Origin: Nostoc carneum NIES-2107 | GTDB taxonomy: Bacteria; Cyanobacteriota; Cyanobacteriia; Cyanobacteriales; Nostocaceae | Reading direction: 5' to 3' | DNA length: 64,000 nt | NCBI GenBank assembly: GCA_002368155.1 | Contig: AP018180.1 | Location: 5,541,007-5,605,006, forward strand | In this document: positions 33,867 to 45,254 of the stretch, piece by piece | How the letters are laid out: the number at the start of each line of letters is the position of its first letter | How positions within the stretch are numbered: the stretch's first letter is position 1 | The notes under the pieces: generated by a model | What the model was told of the DNA's origin: nothing | Seen by the model: only the letters and a program-made list of their open reading frames with translations | The model's database searches: none | Position numbers and translations under genes: made by a program

Positions 33867-35555
33867 CTAATTGCCAGATTTTACTTTACTTACTTGATCG
33901 GCTGCGATCGCATACCAAATTTGACCATAGGTTTGTTGATTGAGTTTCCCACGCTCTTGACCGGGAAACAACCGATCAAATTTGGTGTAGGTATCTTTTG
34001 TTAGTTGATTCAGGGTGTAATTACCAAATTCGCCGTCTCTTGCTTGTCGCCTCCAGGTGTCGTAATCTCTTTGGCTGTAGCTTCCTAGTTTACGACGAGC
34101 AGCTGAATTGAGATTAGCTTGTTCCAATTTTTGCAACAAGTTTTCTGCAATCCCGTTCCAATCATCACGTAATGGCGCATCTTCGGCGCTAGAGGTAAGG
34201 CTACGCCCTTGTAATTCTGGATGTTTTGTATAAAACAAGTTATCTACCATCCGGATGAAAAAGCCTTCGGGAATTTCCAGTTGTTGACGGCGACTTAAAA
34301 TTTGCTCAATGCGGCTTTTTCCTTTGTCGCTAACTGGCTGACTAGTAGGTAAGGAAATCGAGGGAATTGATGGTACAGAAATTGAAGATACCGCCCGAAT
34401 CACACCATTTACTACCGCAAAAGTACCAGCAACAATTAATCCTACTGCAGCCGTTCCTCCCAAGCTGACAATAAAAGGACGTAACCAAACTGGGGCAGGT
34501 ATTTTATTACTAATTAATTGCGTTTGGCTCTTGATTTTACTAACAATTTGATTAGTCTGTTTACCTTGTTTACCTCCCGGAGCGACAATCATTGTCTTAA
34601 GTTTGGTAATGTAAGAGTTTGGTGGTTTGGTAGACATTTTTGTAGGTAATTCTTTCAAGACTTGATTGGCATTTTGGTAGCGAGCATTCGGTTGATAAGC
34701 TAACATCTTTTTAAATACTGCTTCCAATTTGGGGCTAACTTTAATGTCTTTACCCCAACGCCACATTCCTTGATAACTATCATAAAGCCCTTGCGGTTCC
34801 TTGCCTGTTAGCAGCACTAAAGCTGTCACCGCTAAGGAGTACAAATCACTACTAAAAAATACTTTACCTTGTCTTAATTGCTCCTCTGGCGCATAGCCTT
34901 TTTTACCTAATAAAGTATTATTTGCCGCCAACTGCGTAAACCAAAACCCTTGAGAAGCTGGTAATTGTTTCACTCCCCCAAAGTCAATTAAGACTGGTAA
35001 ATTATCAGAACGTCGCCAAATTAAATTATCGGGAGAGATATCACGGTGGACTACATCTTTTGAATGTAAATAAGCTAATACAGGTAAGATTTTTTCTAAT
35101 AATAAAAGTACTTCTTCTTCGCTAAAAGTTTTGCCTTGACTTTGGCGTTGTTCTAATAGCTGATAATAATTATCACCATCTATATAATCTTGGACTAAAA
35201 AGAAAAAATCCCTACCACCTAACTTCTCTTGTAACGAAGCGTGAAACTGAGGAATTTGTGGGTGCTGGAGTTTTGTCAGCACATTTGCTTCTCTCTCAAA
35301 CAACTCCTTCGCTTTTTGTAAATCTTGCGGTTCTTCTACCTGGGGTGCAAATTCTTTGAGTACGCACTGTTTATCTGCTTGATTTTTATCCTCTGCCAAA
35401 TAAGTACGCCCAAAGCCACCTTGACCGAGTTGACGTATAATTTTATAGCGTTTATCTACCAGCTGCCCTACAGGCAATGGCAATGGTTCACCGCAATGAG
35501 TACAAAAACGGTTACTGCCATTATTCACGTGTTGTTTAGTGCAATATACCTGCAT
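33867..35555 (-). CDS. Zinc-ribbon Ser/Thr protein kinase, paralogue
   Basis: A 562-residue protein. It has a four-Cys ribbon (CTKQHVNNG...FCTHCGE), a kinase domain about 35-310 with GQGGFGRTYL, VLKEFAP, HRDISPDN and DFGGVKQ, a membrane segment about 360-385 and a C-terminal domain about 415-562. That C-terminal domain aligns with the one in the next gene: RRQQLEIPEGFF against RRQQLGIDYNFY, LQGRSL against LQGRTL, and YGQIWYAIAADQ against IGQVWYGFVSDK. It lacks the PPC domain and PT tail. The two kinases clearly arose by duplication and may be co-transcribed. Confidence 0.9.
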   Translation of the reverse strand: MQVYCTKQHVNNGSNRFCTHCGEPLPLPVGQLVDKRYKIIRQLGQGGFGRTYLAEDKNQADKQCVLKEFAPQVEEPQDLQKAKELFEREANVLTKLQHPQIPQFHASLQEKLGGRDFFFLVQDYIDGDNYYQLLEQRQSQGKTFSEEEVLLLLEKILPVLAYLHSKDVVHRDISPDNLIWRRSDNLPVLIDFGGVKQLPASQGFWFTQLAANNTLLGKKGYAPEEQLRQGKVFFSSDLYSLAVTALVLLTGKEPQGLYDSYQGMWRWGKDIKVSPKLEAVFKKMLAYQPNARYQNANQVLKELPTKMSTKPPNSYITKLKTMIVAPGGKQGKQTNQIVSKIKSQTQLISNKIPAPVWLRPFIVSLGGTAAVGLIVAGTFAVVNGVIRAVSSISVPSIPSISLPTSQPVSDKGKSRIEQILSRRQQLEIPEGFFIRMVDNLFYTKHPELQGRSLTSSAEDAPLRDDWNGIAENLLQKLEQANLNSAARRKLGSYSQRDYDTWRRQARDGEFGNYTLNQLTKDTYTKFDRLFPGQERGKLNQQTYGQIWYAIAADQVSKVKSGN

Positions 35556-35737
35556 GGCGCTGATGGATAAATAAGGATTTTTAATAAATTGCTACAAGAG
35601 GCAAGGCCCCAGTTACAGAAATTGTCGCAATTTCTACCTTGAATCAGCAACAGGCGAAAAGTTTCCTTACATAATGTATTGCTGTTACTCATAATTGTTG
35701 CTGGCTCTAAAATTTTAATTAATGAATTGTTTTTTAT

Positions 35738-36538
35738 ATGAGTGAAGCCGAAACCATTGTGAGCACACCATTACCTCGTACTCGCTCTTCACTGTTGAGT
35801 GACTTGCATCAACTTGGGCTAACAGAAGGTATGACAGTCATTGTTCATTCTTCTCTCAGTTCACTAGGATGGGTTTGTGGTGGCCCAGTCACAGTGGTTC
35901 AAGCACTCATGGATGCGGTGACTGTAACAGGGACTTTGGTGATGCCCACTCATTCTGGACATTATTCAGATCCTGCTGGATGGCAAGCTCCTCCCGTGCC
36001 TGAAGATTGGTGGACAATTATTCGAGAAACAATGCCCGCTTTTGACCCAAAGATAACTCCAACAAGAGGTATGGGTCAGATTGTAGAAGTTTTTAGAACT
36101 TGCCCTGATGTCATGAGAAGTTATCATCCAGAATCTTCTTTTGCTGCTTGGGGACAGTATGCTCAAGAGATTGTGAGGGATCACTCCTTAGACTATTCTC
36201 TGGGAGAGGGTTCACCCTTAGCTCGTCTCTACGATTTAAATAGTTGGGTACTTTTGTTGGGAGTTGGCTACGATAATTGCACCTGCTTTCATTTAGCCGA
36301 GTATCGTAGTGGTAAGGCAAAGGAAATGAACAAGCAAGCTCCAATTTTCGAGTCAGGACAAAGAGTGTGGAAATCTTACACAGACATTGATTTTGACACC
36401 GACAGTTTTGTGGAACTAGGTGCAGCTTTTGAACAAGCAGGTCAAGTTAAAGTTTCAAAAGTTGGTTCTGCTACTGCCAAGTTATTTTCGCTCAGAGATG
36501 CTGTTGATTGGGCAGTTCGTTGGTTCAAGGATGTCTGA
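35738..36538 (+). CDS. AAC(3)-family aminoglycoside N-acetyltransferase-like protein
   Basis: A 266-residue protein with the antibiotic N-acetyltransferase fold: VIVHSSLSSLGWVCGG near the start, GTLVMPTHSGHYSDP, TRGMGQIVEVFR, HPESSFAAWG and the conserved FHLAEYRS with the catalytic-type His. Family members transfer acetyl from acetyl-CoA to the 3-amino group of aminoglycosides, but many environmental members are not resistance genes. It is a single gene, divergent from the kinases, with no adjacent mobile element or resistance cassette. The true substrate is open. Confidence 0.85.
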   Translation: MSEAETIVSTPLPRTRSSLLSDLHQLGLTEGMTVIVHSSLSSLGWVCGGPVTVVQALMDAVTVTGTLVMPTHSGHYSDPAGWQAPPVPEDWWTIIRETMPAFDPKITPTRGMGQIVEVFRTCPDVMRSYHPESSFAAWGQYAQEIVRDHSLDYSLGEGSPLARLYDLNSWVLLLGVGYDNCTCFHLAEYRSGKAKEMNKQAPIFESGQRVWKSYTDIDFDTDSFVELGAAFEQAGQVKVSKVGSATAKLFSLRDAVDWAVRWFKDV

Positions 36539-36559
36539 GATACCCTGAAATTTTCTCTA

Positions 36560-36653
36560 ATCAAATAATGTTTGCGACACATCAATATATTCTAGAGGGC
36601 AAGGCAGTGCCCTTGCCCCTACAATCTGTCGCCTTCTTTTTTCAAATTGGTAT
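36560..36653 (+). repeat. MITE-like repeat family A, copy 4
   Basis: It begins within TCAAATAATGTTTGCGACAC and ends TTCAAATTGGTAT, with core GGGCAAGGCAGTGCCCTTGCC. It follows the acetyltransferase stop by about 20 bp. Confidence 0.8.
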
Positions 36654-36658
36654 AAATC

Positions 36659-36860
36659 ATGCAACATCGTGCAGGGTTAAGCCTTAATGTTATAACTTTA
36701 ATGCAATATCGTGCAGGGTTAAGCCTTAATGTTATAACTTAAAGGCAAAACCTTTGAGCATTAAGGGTTAATGTTGTAACTATCATGCAATATCGTGCAA
36801 CATTAAGGCTTAATGTTGTAACCTAAAGGCAAAACCTTTCAACATTAAGGGTTAAAGCCT
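36659..36860. repeat. Complex tandem and inverted repeats
   Basis: Three units start ATGCAA(C/T)ATCGTGCA at 36659, 36701 and 36785, with lengths 42, 84 and about 76 bp. Units 2 and 3 contain the hairpin AAAGGCAAAACCTTT and end in CATTAAGGGTTAA. The word TTAATGTT(A/G)TAAC occurs in both orientations. Noncoding. Confidence 0.75.
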
Positions 36861-36879
36861 ATCACTAAGGAACTTGCCA

Positions 36880-36945
36880 TTACCAATTACCAATTACCCA
36901 TTACCCATTACTCATTACTCATTACTCATTACCCAATCGCCAGCC
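36880..36945. repeat. Heptamer run (CCAATTA, CCCATTA, CTCATTA)
   Basis: At least eight near-identical heptamers drifting from CCAATTA to CCCATTA to CTCATTA. It is a clean STRR-type example, 80 bp before the OppDF gene. Confidence 0.85.
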
Positions 36946-37022
36946 CCCAATTCAAAATCTGCTAGACTAGCTTAAATTTGCAATTATAAAAGCTGCTAGC
37001 TCCGGGCTGAATATATAAAAAT

Positions 37023-38681
37023 ATGAGTGAAGCCTTATTTTGTGTCGAAAATCTGCGAGTTGCTTATCCTCACTCTAGCGAAGAAGAACTCAAGTGGGCG
37101 GTTGATGATGTATCTTTTACGCTGCAACCTGGCGAAAGAATGGGACTGGTAGGAGAGTCAGGTTGTGGGAAATCAACTCTGGGAAGGGCTGTCATGCGTT
37201 TATTACCTTCATCTAGCAGGATTGAAGGCAACGTAAATTTTCTAGGTAAAAAAGTATTTGATTTAACACCCCCAGAAATGCGGAAGTTTCGCGGGGAAGC
37301 GGTGGCGCTGATTTTTCAAGATCCAATGACGCGGCTAGATCCGTTGATGACGATAGGTAATCATTGTTTAGAGACACTACAAGCGCACTCACCAGAATTA
37401 TCAGCGAAGCAAGCCAAAGAAAAAGCGATCGCAACTTTGGAAAAGGTAAAAATTCCCGCGAGTCGTTGGAATCAATATCCCCATGAGTTTAGCGGTGGGA
37501 TGCGTCAACGGGTAGCTATAGCTTTGGCGTTACTTCTCAACCCGAAGTTAATTGTGGCTGATGAACCCACTACTAGCTTAGATGTTACCGTCTCCGCCCA
37601 AATTTTGCAGGAATTAACGCGTTTGTGTGCAGAAGAAAACATGGGGCTATTGTTAATTTCTCACGATTTAGCAATGGTTGCCGAGTACTGCGATCGCATT
37701 GGGGTAATGTACCAAGGCAAAATGGTAGAGATGGGTTCTACAGAGTCAGTATTTCGCCAACCTCAACATGAATATACGCGATCGCTTTTACAAGCAGCTT
37801 TGCATATTCAAGCTGTTGATGATATCGCCAATGAAGACTGGGGATTAGGAAGCGAAGAAATTCCCGCACAAAACCCCATATTAAAGATTACGGAACTCAA
37901 GCAGCATTACACCATCGAACCGAACTTTATTGAACGCATATTCAAAGCCCAAAACCAAACCATTAAAGCTGTAGATGGGATTAATTTAGAACTATACCCA
38001 GGTGAAATTTTAGGCTTAGTTGGGGAATCCGGTTGCGGTAAAAGCACTCTATCACGGACAATTTTGCAGCTAATTCGTCCCACTGCTGGTAAAGTCGAAT
38101 TTTTAGGACAAGAATTAACCAGCTTATCGCGCCAAGAAATTCGTTCCTCACGGCGACAAATGCAGATGGTGTTTCAAGATCCCCATGCTTGTCTCAATCC
38201 AGCGATGACGGTGGGACAAAGTATTGGCGATCCGTTATTAATTCACAACTTGGCTGATGCGACGAAAGCCAAAGAACAAGTATTGTGGATGCTGGAAAAA
38301 GTCGGGTTAACACCAGCAGAAGTATATTATCAACGTTACCCCTCAGATTTATCAGGCGGACAACAGCAACGAGTGGCGATCGCCCGCGCTTTAATTACTC
38401 GTCCTAAACTATTAATCTGCGATGAACCCGTGAGTATGTTAGATGCTAGCGTACAATCGCAAGTATTAGATTTGATGTTGCAATTAAAAGCAGAGTTTGA
38501 GTTAACATACTTGTTTATTACCCATGACTTGTGGTTAGCGAGATTTTTATGCGATCGCATTGCAGTCATGAATGGCGGACAAATTGTCGAACTCGGCCCC
38601 ACAAAACGAATTTTTGCTAATCCTCAACATCCTTATACTAAAACCCTACTAGCTGCGGCACCTTTATTAGCACGCGCCTAG
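37023..38681 (+). CDS. Fused dual ATPase of an oligopeptide-type ABC importer (OppD-OppF like)
   Basis: A 552-residue protein with two complete ABC domains. Domain 1 (about 1-265) has LVGESGCGKST, FSGGMRQRVAIA and LIVADEPTTSLD. Domain 2 (about 285-552) has LVGESGCGKST, LSGGQQQRVAIA and LLICDEPVSMLD. Both have the extended PHEYTRSLL/PHPYTKTLL type C-terminal motif of the Opp/Dpp group. As one polypeptide it would power a peptide or nickel-type importer. The permeases and binding protein are not adjacent, which is common in cyanobacteria. The ATG at 37023 fits the alignment. Confidence 0.93.
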   Translation: MSEALFCVENLRVAYPHSSEEELKWAVDDVSFTLQPGERMGLVGESGCGKSTLGRAVMRLLPSSSRIEGNVNFLGKKVFDLTPPEMRKFRGEAVALIFQDPMTRLDPLMTIGNHCLETLQAHSPELSAKQAKEKAIATLEKVKIPASRWNQYPHEFSGGMRQRVAIALALLLNPKLIVADEPTTSLDVTVSAQILQELTRLCAEENMGLLLISHDLAMVAEYCDRIGVMYQGKMVEMGSTESVFRQPQHEYTRSLLQAALHIQAVDDIANEDWGLGSEEIPAQNPILKITELKQHYTIEPNFIERIFKAQNQTIKAVDGINLELYPGEILGLVGESGCGKSTLSRTILQLIRPTAGKVEFLGQELTSLSRQEIRSSRRQMQMVFQDPHACLNPAMTVGQSIGDPLLIHNLADATKAKEQVLWMLEKVGLTPAEVYYQRYPSDLSGGQQQRVAIARALITRPKLLICDEPVSMLDASVQSQVLDLMLQLKAEFELTYLFITHDLWLARFLCDRIAVMNGGQIVELGPTKRIFANPQHPYTKTLLAAAPLLARA

Positions 38682-38760
38682 CAACTCTTGCATTTTTTAA
38701 ATATCAAACCCTAGATGAAAAGGAGTTTGAGTATTTAATTTCAATAGCTTTTCTTGTGGC

Positions 38761-38788
38761 TTCTCCCCATTCTGGGGAGAAAAATTTT
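38761..38788 (+). terminator. Hairpin after the OppDF gene
   Basis: TTCTCCCC, a short loop, GGGGAGAA, then AAATTTT. It is 80 bp after the stop codon. The T-run is short, so termination is only likely. The rest of 38682-39138 is AT-rich with no gene seen. Confidence 0.5.
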
Positions 38789-39138
38789 AGCTATTAGTAT
38801 ATCTACATAATCCTGCATCTATAGATAATATTTCTTTTTTCAGTGAAGACACGGGCGGAGCTTGATAGTTATAGATTTTATAATCCATTTTAAATAGATG
38901 TAATTTTTTGCTGTATTAGGCAGAAAATAGCATAATTTATAGGTTTTAGTCATCAGATATAAAACTTCATCCCAATTTAGAAAAATAGTGCAGCATATTT
39001 CATCGTAGATATATTAAATTAAATTCTCTACAGGCTTTGTGTGAAACATATTTTTTGAATTGGTATTACTATTCCACAGTATGTAGATTGGCAAAACAAA
39101 CTCAGTCAACTTGCAAATCTGTAACAAGAAGGTATTTC

Positions 39139-39579
39139 ATGGATAACATTGTAATGACAATAATGCTGACTGGCGGCGGACATAAAGCTTATATCAATAT
39201 TCGATTGGCTTTTGAGAATTGGGATACTCTCATCAAGAAAGATAGCGATCCTGAAGTTGAAATGAACGCTATGTTTAATGGTCAAGCTGTGGATTATTCC
39301 AAGTTTACTATTGATGATGCTGGTAACATGGTTTTGAATTCTACTAATGTCTATGCTGTTGGTAAAGAACCAAAAAGAGCAAGTTCCCTCATGATTACTC
39401 TTCAGGGATGTAATTTAAATACAAAATCTGGTGATTCGGGAAAAGTTACAACTTCTGGTGAAGTTCTTGCAGAACCTGCAGATGTAAGACTTAAGTATTC
39501 AAGACCTAATCCATACTCTAGTCAATCGGAAAATTTTAAGTTTCCTAGTGATTTAGCATGGCGCTGTATTGCTCGCTAA
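39139..39579 (+). CDS. Hypothetical protein
   Basis: About 146 residues from the ATG at 39139 (MDNIVMTIMLTGGG), which has AAGAAGG 6 bases upstream. The open frame extends back to 39037, but that part looks non-coding. It contains GGGHKAYINIRLAFENWDTL, then a polar, probably beta-rich C-terminal half with two Cys (QGCNL, WRCIAR). There is no signal peptide or membrane segment. I recognise no family; it stands alone between the OppDF gene and the enolase region. Confidence 0.55.
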   Translation: MDNIVMTIMLTGGGHKAYINIRLAFENWDTLIKKDSDPEVEMNAMFNGQAVDYSKFTIDDAGNMVLNSTNVYAVGKEPKRASSLMITLQGCNLNTKSGDSGKVTTSGEVLAEPADVRLKYSRPNPYSSQSENFKFPSDLAWRCIAR

Positions 39580-39813
39580 GTTTAGGAATTTAAGTTAATC
39601 TCAAACTCAATATCATTGAGAGGAAAGTCCGGCTAATTACATACGAGATGGTTGCTCTTGTTGGTCATTGGGAATTTTTAAACTATATTTTCTTTCCCAT
39701 TACCCATTACCGACATTCACAAATTTGATCAGTGTCCAAACGGACATGATATTAGAGAGTGGTATTTTGTAGTGTGCGTTATGTGTAAGCCGTAACGCAC
39801 GAAAAGCCTTACT

Positions 39814-39900
39814 AATACCAATTCAAATAATATGTGCGACACATCAATATATTCTAGAGGACACAGAAATGCCCATACTTGTCAACGATAATCTGTACCT
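39814..39900 (+). repeat. MITE-like repeat family A, copy 5 (degenerate)
   Basis: It begins ATACCAATTCAAATAAT and keeps CGACACATCAATATATTCTA, but the core and right arm are altered. A family G-type hairpin (GTGTGCGTTA with TAACGCAC) lies just left at about 39771-39800. Confidence 0.65.
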
Positions 39901-40035
39901 CACTTAGAATCTGCTGTATTACTTAAGCCTTGGATATCAAGGCTTATACGAACTTATATCAATTTGTATAAAAATGTAATAAATGCGTATTTTTAGTGAA
40001 ATTTGCTGTAATACGGCATCTACAGCCAGTCCATG

Positions 40036-40070
40036 AAAAACTCCACCCCTTGATGGGTGGAGTTTTTTAT
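40036..40070 (+). terminator. Orphan intrinsic terminator upstream of eno
   Basis: AAAAACTCCACCC, loop of about 6, GGGTGGAGTTTTTT. The hairpin is strong, with a T-run on the plus strand and As on the left, so it can work both ways. No protein gene ends nearby (the last stop is at 39579), so it may end a small RNA or a leader of eno. Confidence 0.65.
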
Positions 40071-40199
40071 TACATAGACTCATATGTAGCAACAAATCCA
40101 AAATTGCAAATTAGTTGACGCAATGATTGGAAATCTTGTTTAATCTCAGCCTATAAAGTCCTTTAAAAGCCTATGCTAGCGATGGGGTGAATTCATTAG

Positions 40200-41549
<1,350 letters not shown>

Positions 41550-41640
41550 GGATTGGGGATTGGGGACTGGGGACTAGGGATTGGGGACTGGGGACTGGGG
41601 GAAAATTCCAATTACCAATTACCAATTACCAATTACCAAT
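41550..41640. repeat. Short tandem repeats between eno and argC
   Basis: GGGGATT/GGGGACT units, then at least four ACCAATT heptamers. The two parts overlap the 3' ends of convergent transcripts and might form structured termini. Confidence 0.8.
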
Positions 41641-41651
41641 GCCCCATGCCC

Positions 41652-42710
41652 TTACGGATAAAACCCGAGTTTGGGCAATCCCAAACTTTCATCCCAACCC
41701 ATCATGATGTTTAAACATTGAATAGCTTGACCCGCTTGTCCTTTAATCAGGTTATCGATTGCTGACATCACAATCACGCGTCCGGTGCGCGGGTCAACTT
41801 CTATACCTATGTAGCAAAGATTGCTGCCGCTAGCCCATTTGGTTTGCGGGTAAACTCCACTATCGCAAACTCTGACCCAAGGGCAATTACGGTAAAAAGC
41901 ATTGTAAATAGTTACCATGTCATCCCTGACTAAACCAGGATCGCGCAGTGTGGCATAAACTGTTGCTAAAATCCCCCGCACCATTGGGATTAAATGCGGT
42001 GTAAATTGAACTTTGACTTCATGTCCTGCAAGTTCGCTGCAAATTTGTTCAATTTCTGGGGTGTGACGATGGCGACCAACTCCGTAGGGAGAGAGAGAGT
42101 TATCTGCTTCAGCTAAGAGCATATTAATTTTGGCTTGTCTGCCACCGCCAGATGTACCAGATTTAGCGTCAATAATGGCGGTTTCGGGGACAATTAAGCC
42201 TTGCTTCAACAGCGGAGAAAGTGCCAGCAGACTGGCGGTAGGGTAGCAGCCAGGACAGCCGATCAGCTGGGCTTCACTGATGCGATCGCGATAAAGTTCT
42301 GGTAATCCATATACTGCTGTAGCTGCAGTTGATTGATCGCTGCGCTCAGTTCCGTACCAAGTGGTATAGGTTGCCAAATCACTAAATCGATAATCGGCAC
42401 TCAAATCTAGTACCTTACAGCCTTTTTCGATCAGTATTGGTGTAATTTGGCAAGCCAGACCATTTGGCAGAGAGAGAAACACTGCTTCACAGCGTTGGGC
42501 GATGACTTCTGCATCTACCGCCTCGATGGGCAAGTTTACTGCATGAGCCAGATGAGGGTAGAGATCCGCAAAGGGTTTCCCGGCACTACTCTCACCGCCT
42601 AAATAAACTAATTCGACTTCTGGATGATCCATCAGTAGCCGAACTAACTGCACTCCGCCATAGCCTGACGCGCCAACAATCCCAACTGGTACGCGTCCAT
42701 TTTTGCCCAT
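41652..42710 (-). CDS. argC: N-acetyl-gamma-glutamyl-phosphate reductase
   Basis: A 352-residue type 1 ArgC. It makes N-acetylglutamate semialdehyde with NADPH, the third step of arginine synthesis. The Rossmann loop is [18 protein letters not shown], the catalytic Cys is in [12 protein letters not shown], and the substrate region [10 protein letters not shown] and the HRHTPEIEQ motif are present. The ATG at 42710 fits the family start. It is a single gene, as arg genes are usually scattered in cyanobacteria. Confidence 0.96.
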   Translation of the reverse strand: MGKNGRVPVGIVGASGYGGVQLVRLLMDHPEVELVYLGGESSAGKPFADLYPHLAHAVNLPIEAVDAEVIAQRCEAVFLSLPNGLACQITPILIEKGCKVLDLSADYRFSDLATYTTWYGTERSDQSTAATAVYGLPELYRDRISEAQLIGCPGCYPTASLLALSPLLKQGLIVPETAIIDAKSGTSGGGRQAKINMLLAEADNSLSPYGVGRHRHTPEIEQICSELAGHEVKVQFTPHLIPMVRGILATVYATLRDPGLVRDDMVTIYNAFYRNCPWVRVCDSGVYPQTKWASGSNLCYIGIEVDPRTGRVIVMSAIDNLIKGQAGQAIQCLNIMMGWDESLGLPKLGFYP

Positions 42711-42830
42711 GATGATGAAATCCTTATCAGCTTTTGTTTAATTGAGTTATTAGCTATCAACATATCAGCGACTAGAGGCGCAACGCACAATCAGCCACGG
42801 ACTGAAGCCGGGATGTTAGTGGTTTTGCAT

Positions 42831-43031
42831 TTAGTAGCGGTGAGATTTTATGCTCTCACCTAACGTTAATTTTTGAGATGTTTCCTCCCAAGGGGGCAGA
42901 AGCAGCTGTTTACATTCTTTAGTAAAGAGAGAATTAGACATTGGGAAAATACCATATTCACGCAATTCCTGAGCTTTTTGGTCAGGAAAGAGCCAGAAAT
43001 AATACTCTCGCTTTGAGCGTCTTACTGCCAC
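42831..43031 (-). CDS. Doubtful small ORF
   Basis: 66 codons with a GTG start, MAVRRSKREYYFWLFPDQ to SIKSHRY. Amino-acid composition is plausible for a small soluble protein, but there is no ribosome site or recognised family. It lies in the 430-bp gap between argC and ribBA, in which I see nothing else. Confidence 0.25.
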   Translation of the reverse strand: MAVRRSKREYYFWLFPDQKAQELREYGIFPMSNSLFTKECKQLLLPPWEETSQKLTLGESIKSHRY

Positions 43032-43140
43032 ACATGAGTATTAAACCTCAATTTTAGGGCAGAAATTTTGTGTCATGTTATCAAATCATTGCTAGTGTAC
43101 TTCTCTGCCTTATAAAGGAGTTACAATCTAAAAGAAGAAA

Positions 43141-44967
43141 TTGTTAAAAAAATTTACTTTTGGTAGCTGGAATTCCTCTGTGTCAAAGCCTAAGACTAAA
43201 CGGCAGTCGCAAGCCACTCCCCTCAACTCTAGTGAGCAGAGTACTGGGGTGGCTCCGCAAGTAGAGCAAGCCTTTCAGCAGTCGCCTGAGTCGGCTGATG
43301 GTGCTAGCACTGCAATTTCATCCTTCAAGTTTGATTCCATTGACGCAGCTTTGGCAGATTTAAAAGCTGGGCGGGTCATCGTCGTGGTAGATGACGAAAA
43401 TCGCGAAAATGAGGGTGACTTGATTTGTGCTGCCCAATTTGCTACACCCGACATGATTAATTTTATGGCGGTAGAAGCAAGAGGACTGATTTGTCTAGCC
43501 ATGACAGGCGATCGCCTGGATGAACTAGACTTACCTTTAATGGTGAGCAATATTACCGACACCAACCAAACTGCTTTTACAGTCAGCATTGATGCGGGGC
43601 CGCATTTGGGTGTCAGTACAGGGATCTCCGCCGAAGACCGCGCGCGGACAATCCAGGTAACTCTTAACCCAGCCACACAACCCTCAGATTTACGCCGTCC
43701 TGGGCATATTTTCCCCCTGCGCGCCAAAGCTGGCGGCGTACTCAAACGGGCGGGACATACAGAAGCGGCTGTAGACTTATCTCGATTAGCAGGGTTATAC
43801 CCAGCGGGAGTAATTTGTGAAATTCAAAACTCCGATGGTTCGATGGCAAGGTTGCCCCAGCTAATTGAGTATGCTCATAGTCATAACCTCAAAATCATCA
43901 GTATTGCCGATCTAATTAGTTATCGTCTGCAACATGATCGCTTAGTGATTCGCGAAAGTATTGCCGATTTACCCACCCAGTTCGGTCATTTCAAAATCTA
44001 CGCTTACCGCCATACTTTAGATAATTGCGAACACGTAGCCATTGTTAAGGGCGATCCCGCTACCTTTAAAGATGAGCCAGTCATGGTACGGATGCACTCG
44101 GAATGTCTGACTGGTGACGCTTTGGGTTCTTTGCGCTGCGACTGTCGGATGCAGTTGCAAGCTGCACTCAAAATGATTGAAGCGGCTGGACAAGGTGTCG
44201 TAGTTTACCTGCGTCAAGAAGGGCGGGGAATTGGCTTAATTAATAAACTCAAAGCCTATTCCCTACAGGATATGGGCTTGGATACAGTAGAAGCAAACGA
44301 GCGCTTAGGATTTGCCGCCGATTTGCGAGACTACGGTATGGGCGCACAAATGCTCATGGATTTAGGAGTCAAGCAAATTCGTTTGATTACCAATAATCCC
44401 CGTAAAATTGCGGGGGTGAAAGGCTATGGCTTAGAAGTAGTCGATCGCGTACCGTTATTAATTGAAGCCAACGATTACAATTCCTATTACCTAGCAACCA
44501 AAGCCAAGAAGTTAGGACATATGCTGCTGCAAACTTATTTAGTCACAGTAGCTATTCACTGGCAAGATGATCCACAATCAGTAACACAACGCTATGAACG
44601 CCTAGAAAAAATTCGGCATTTAGCGAAAAATCATCACCTGTTACTGCAAGAAGAAGCACGACCACTAGCGATCGCACTCTTCGACAAGCCATCATTAACA
44701 GTACACTTGGGTTTTGACCAACCGAAAGTTGCAGATGGCGATTGGTATCAGCAGAAAGGTCATCCTTACCTGCAAGCTATCTGTCAAATTCTCGATCATC
44801 TCGCAACTTTGCCTTATATCGAAAAGTTGGAATTTTTGATTTCATCTGGTAGCGATCCCCTGACGAATTTGCAAGTACAGGTAGATCGTCAGACCTTTGA
44901 AGCTGGTACACTACCCTCAACAATTTGCGATCATCTAGAAACTCAGAAAATTTACAGCTTTAGCTAA
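43141..44967 (+). CDS. ribBA: Bifunctional DHBP synthase / GTP cyclohydrolase II
   Basis: A 608-residue protein with a low-complexity N-terminal extension (about 1-60). RibB domain about 65-265: [11 protein letters not shown] and GHIFPLRA, with the HTEAAVDL motif. RibA domain about 270-470: [20 protein letters not shown] for the zinc Cys, RQEGRGIGL and the NNPRK motif. A C-terminal extension of about 130 residues of unknown role follows. The two activities start the riboflavin branch from ribulose-5-phosphate and GTP. The start is a TTG at 43141, 20 bases after AAAGGAG, so the real start may differ slightly. No FMN riboswitch is evident upstream. Confidence 0.94.
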   Translation: MLKKFTFGSWNSSVSKPKTKRQSQATPLNSSEQSTGVAPQVEQAFQQSPESADGASTAISSFKFDSIDAALADLKAGRVIVVVDDENRENEGDLICAAQFATPDMINFMAVEARGLICLAMTGDRLDELDLPLMVSNITDTNQTAFTVSIDAGPHLGVSTGISAEDRARTIQVTLNPATQPSDLRRPGHIFPLRAKAGGVLKRAGHTEAAVDLSRLAGLYPAGVICEIQNSDGSMARLPQLIEYAHSHNLKIISIADLISYRLQHDRLVIRESIADLPTQFGHFKIYAYRHTLDNCEHVAIVKGDPATFKDEPVMVRMHSECLTGDALGSLRCDCRMQLQAALKMIEAAGQGVVVYLRQEGRGIGLINKLKAYSLQDMGLDTVEANERLGFAADLRDYGMGAQMLMDLGVKQIRLITNNPRKIAGVKGYGLEVVDRVPLLIEANDYNSYYLATKAKKLGHMLLQTYLVTVAIHWQDDPQSVTQRYERLEKIRHLAKNHHLLLQEEARPLAIALFDKPSLTVHLGFDQPKVADGDWYQQKGHPYLQAICQILDHLATLPYIEKLEFLISSGSDPLTNLQVQVDRQTFEAGTLPSTICDHLETQKIYSFS

Positions 44968-45028
44968 ATCCAATCAAACCCGCGTCTCATACCAATTCAC
45001 AAAAATCCTGATACAGATAGATTTTTCG

Positions 45029-45054
45029 TAGGGGTTTAGCAATGCTAAACCCTC
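45029..45054. repeat. Hairpin in the ribBA-EACC1 intergenic region
   Basis: GGGTTTAGCA, one A, TGCTAAACCC. It lies 60 bp after ribBA; no T-run follows on the plus strand. The flanking CGTAGGG...CCTCTA resembles the short palindromic repeats of the window. Confidence 0.6.
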
Positions 45055-45254
45055 TATTCTTGTATTTGTATCTTGAATCCAGGTGAAATTGTATTACCCA
45101 TTCGATGATCGTGGGTTTTACTTTTACAGCCTTTTACCCAGCGCAGAGTCAATCACATCAAAAGCGAATTGCTAGCCCAGCGGATATTAACTAGATTTTG
45201 GATAATAACCGCTACAATCTTTAAAAAATACTATGAAAAATACTTAGGCATTCC

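Noticed and set aside
43032-43140. FMN riboswitch before ribBA
   Set aside because: The interval is only about 110 bases and none of the conserved RFN words are seen.
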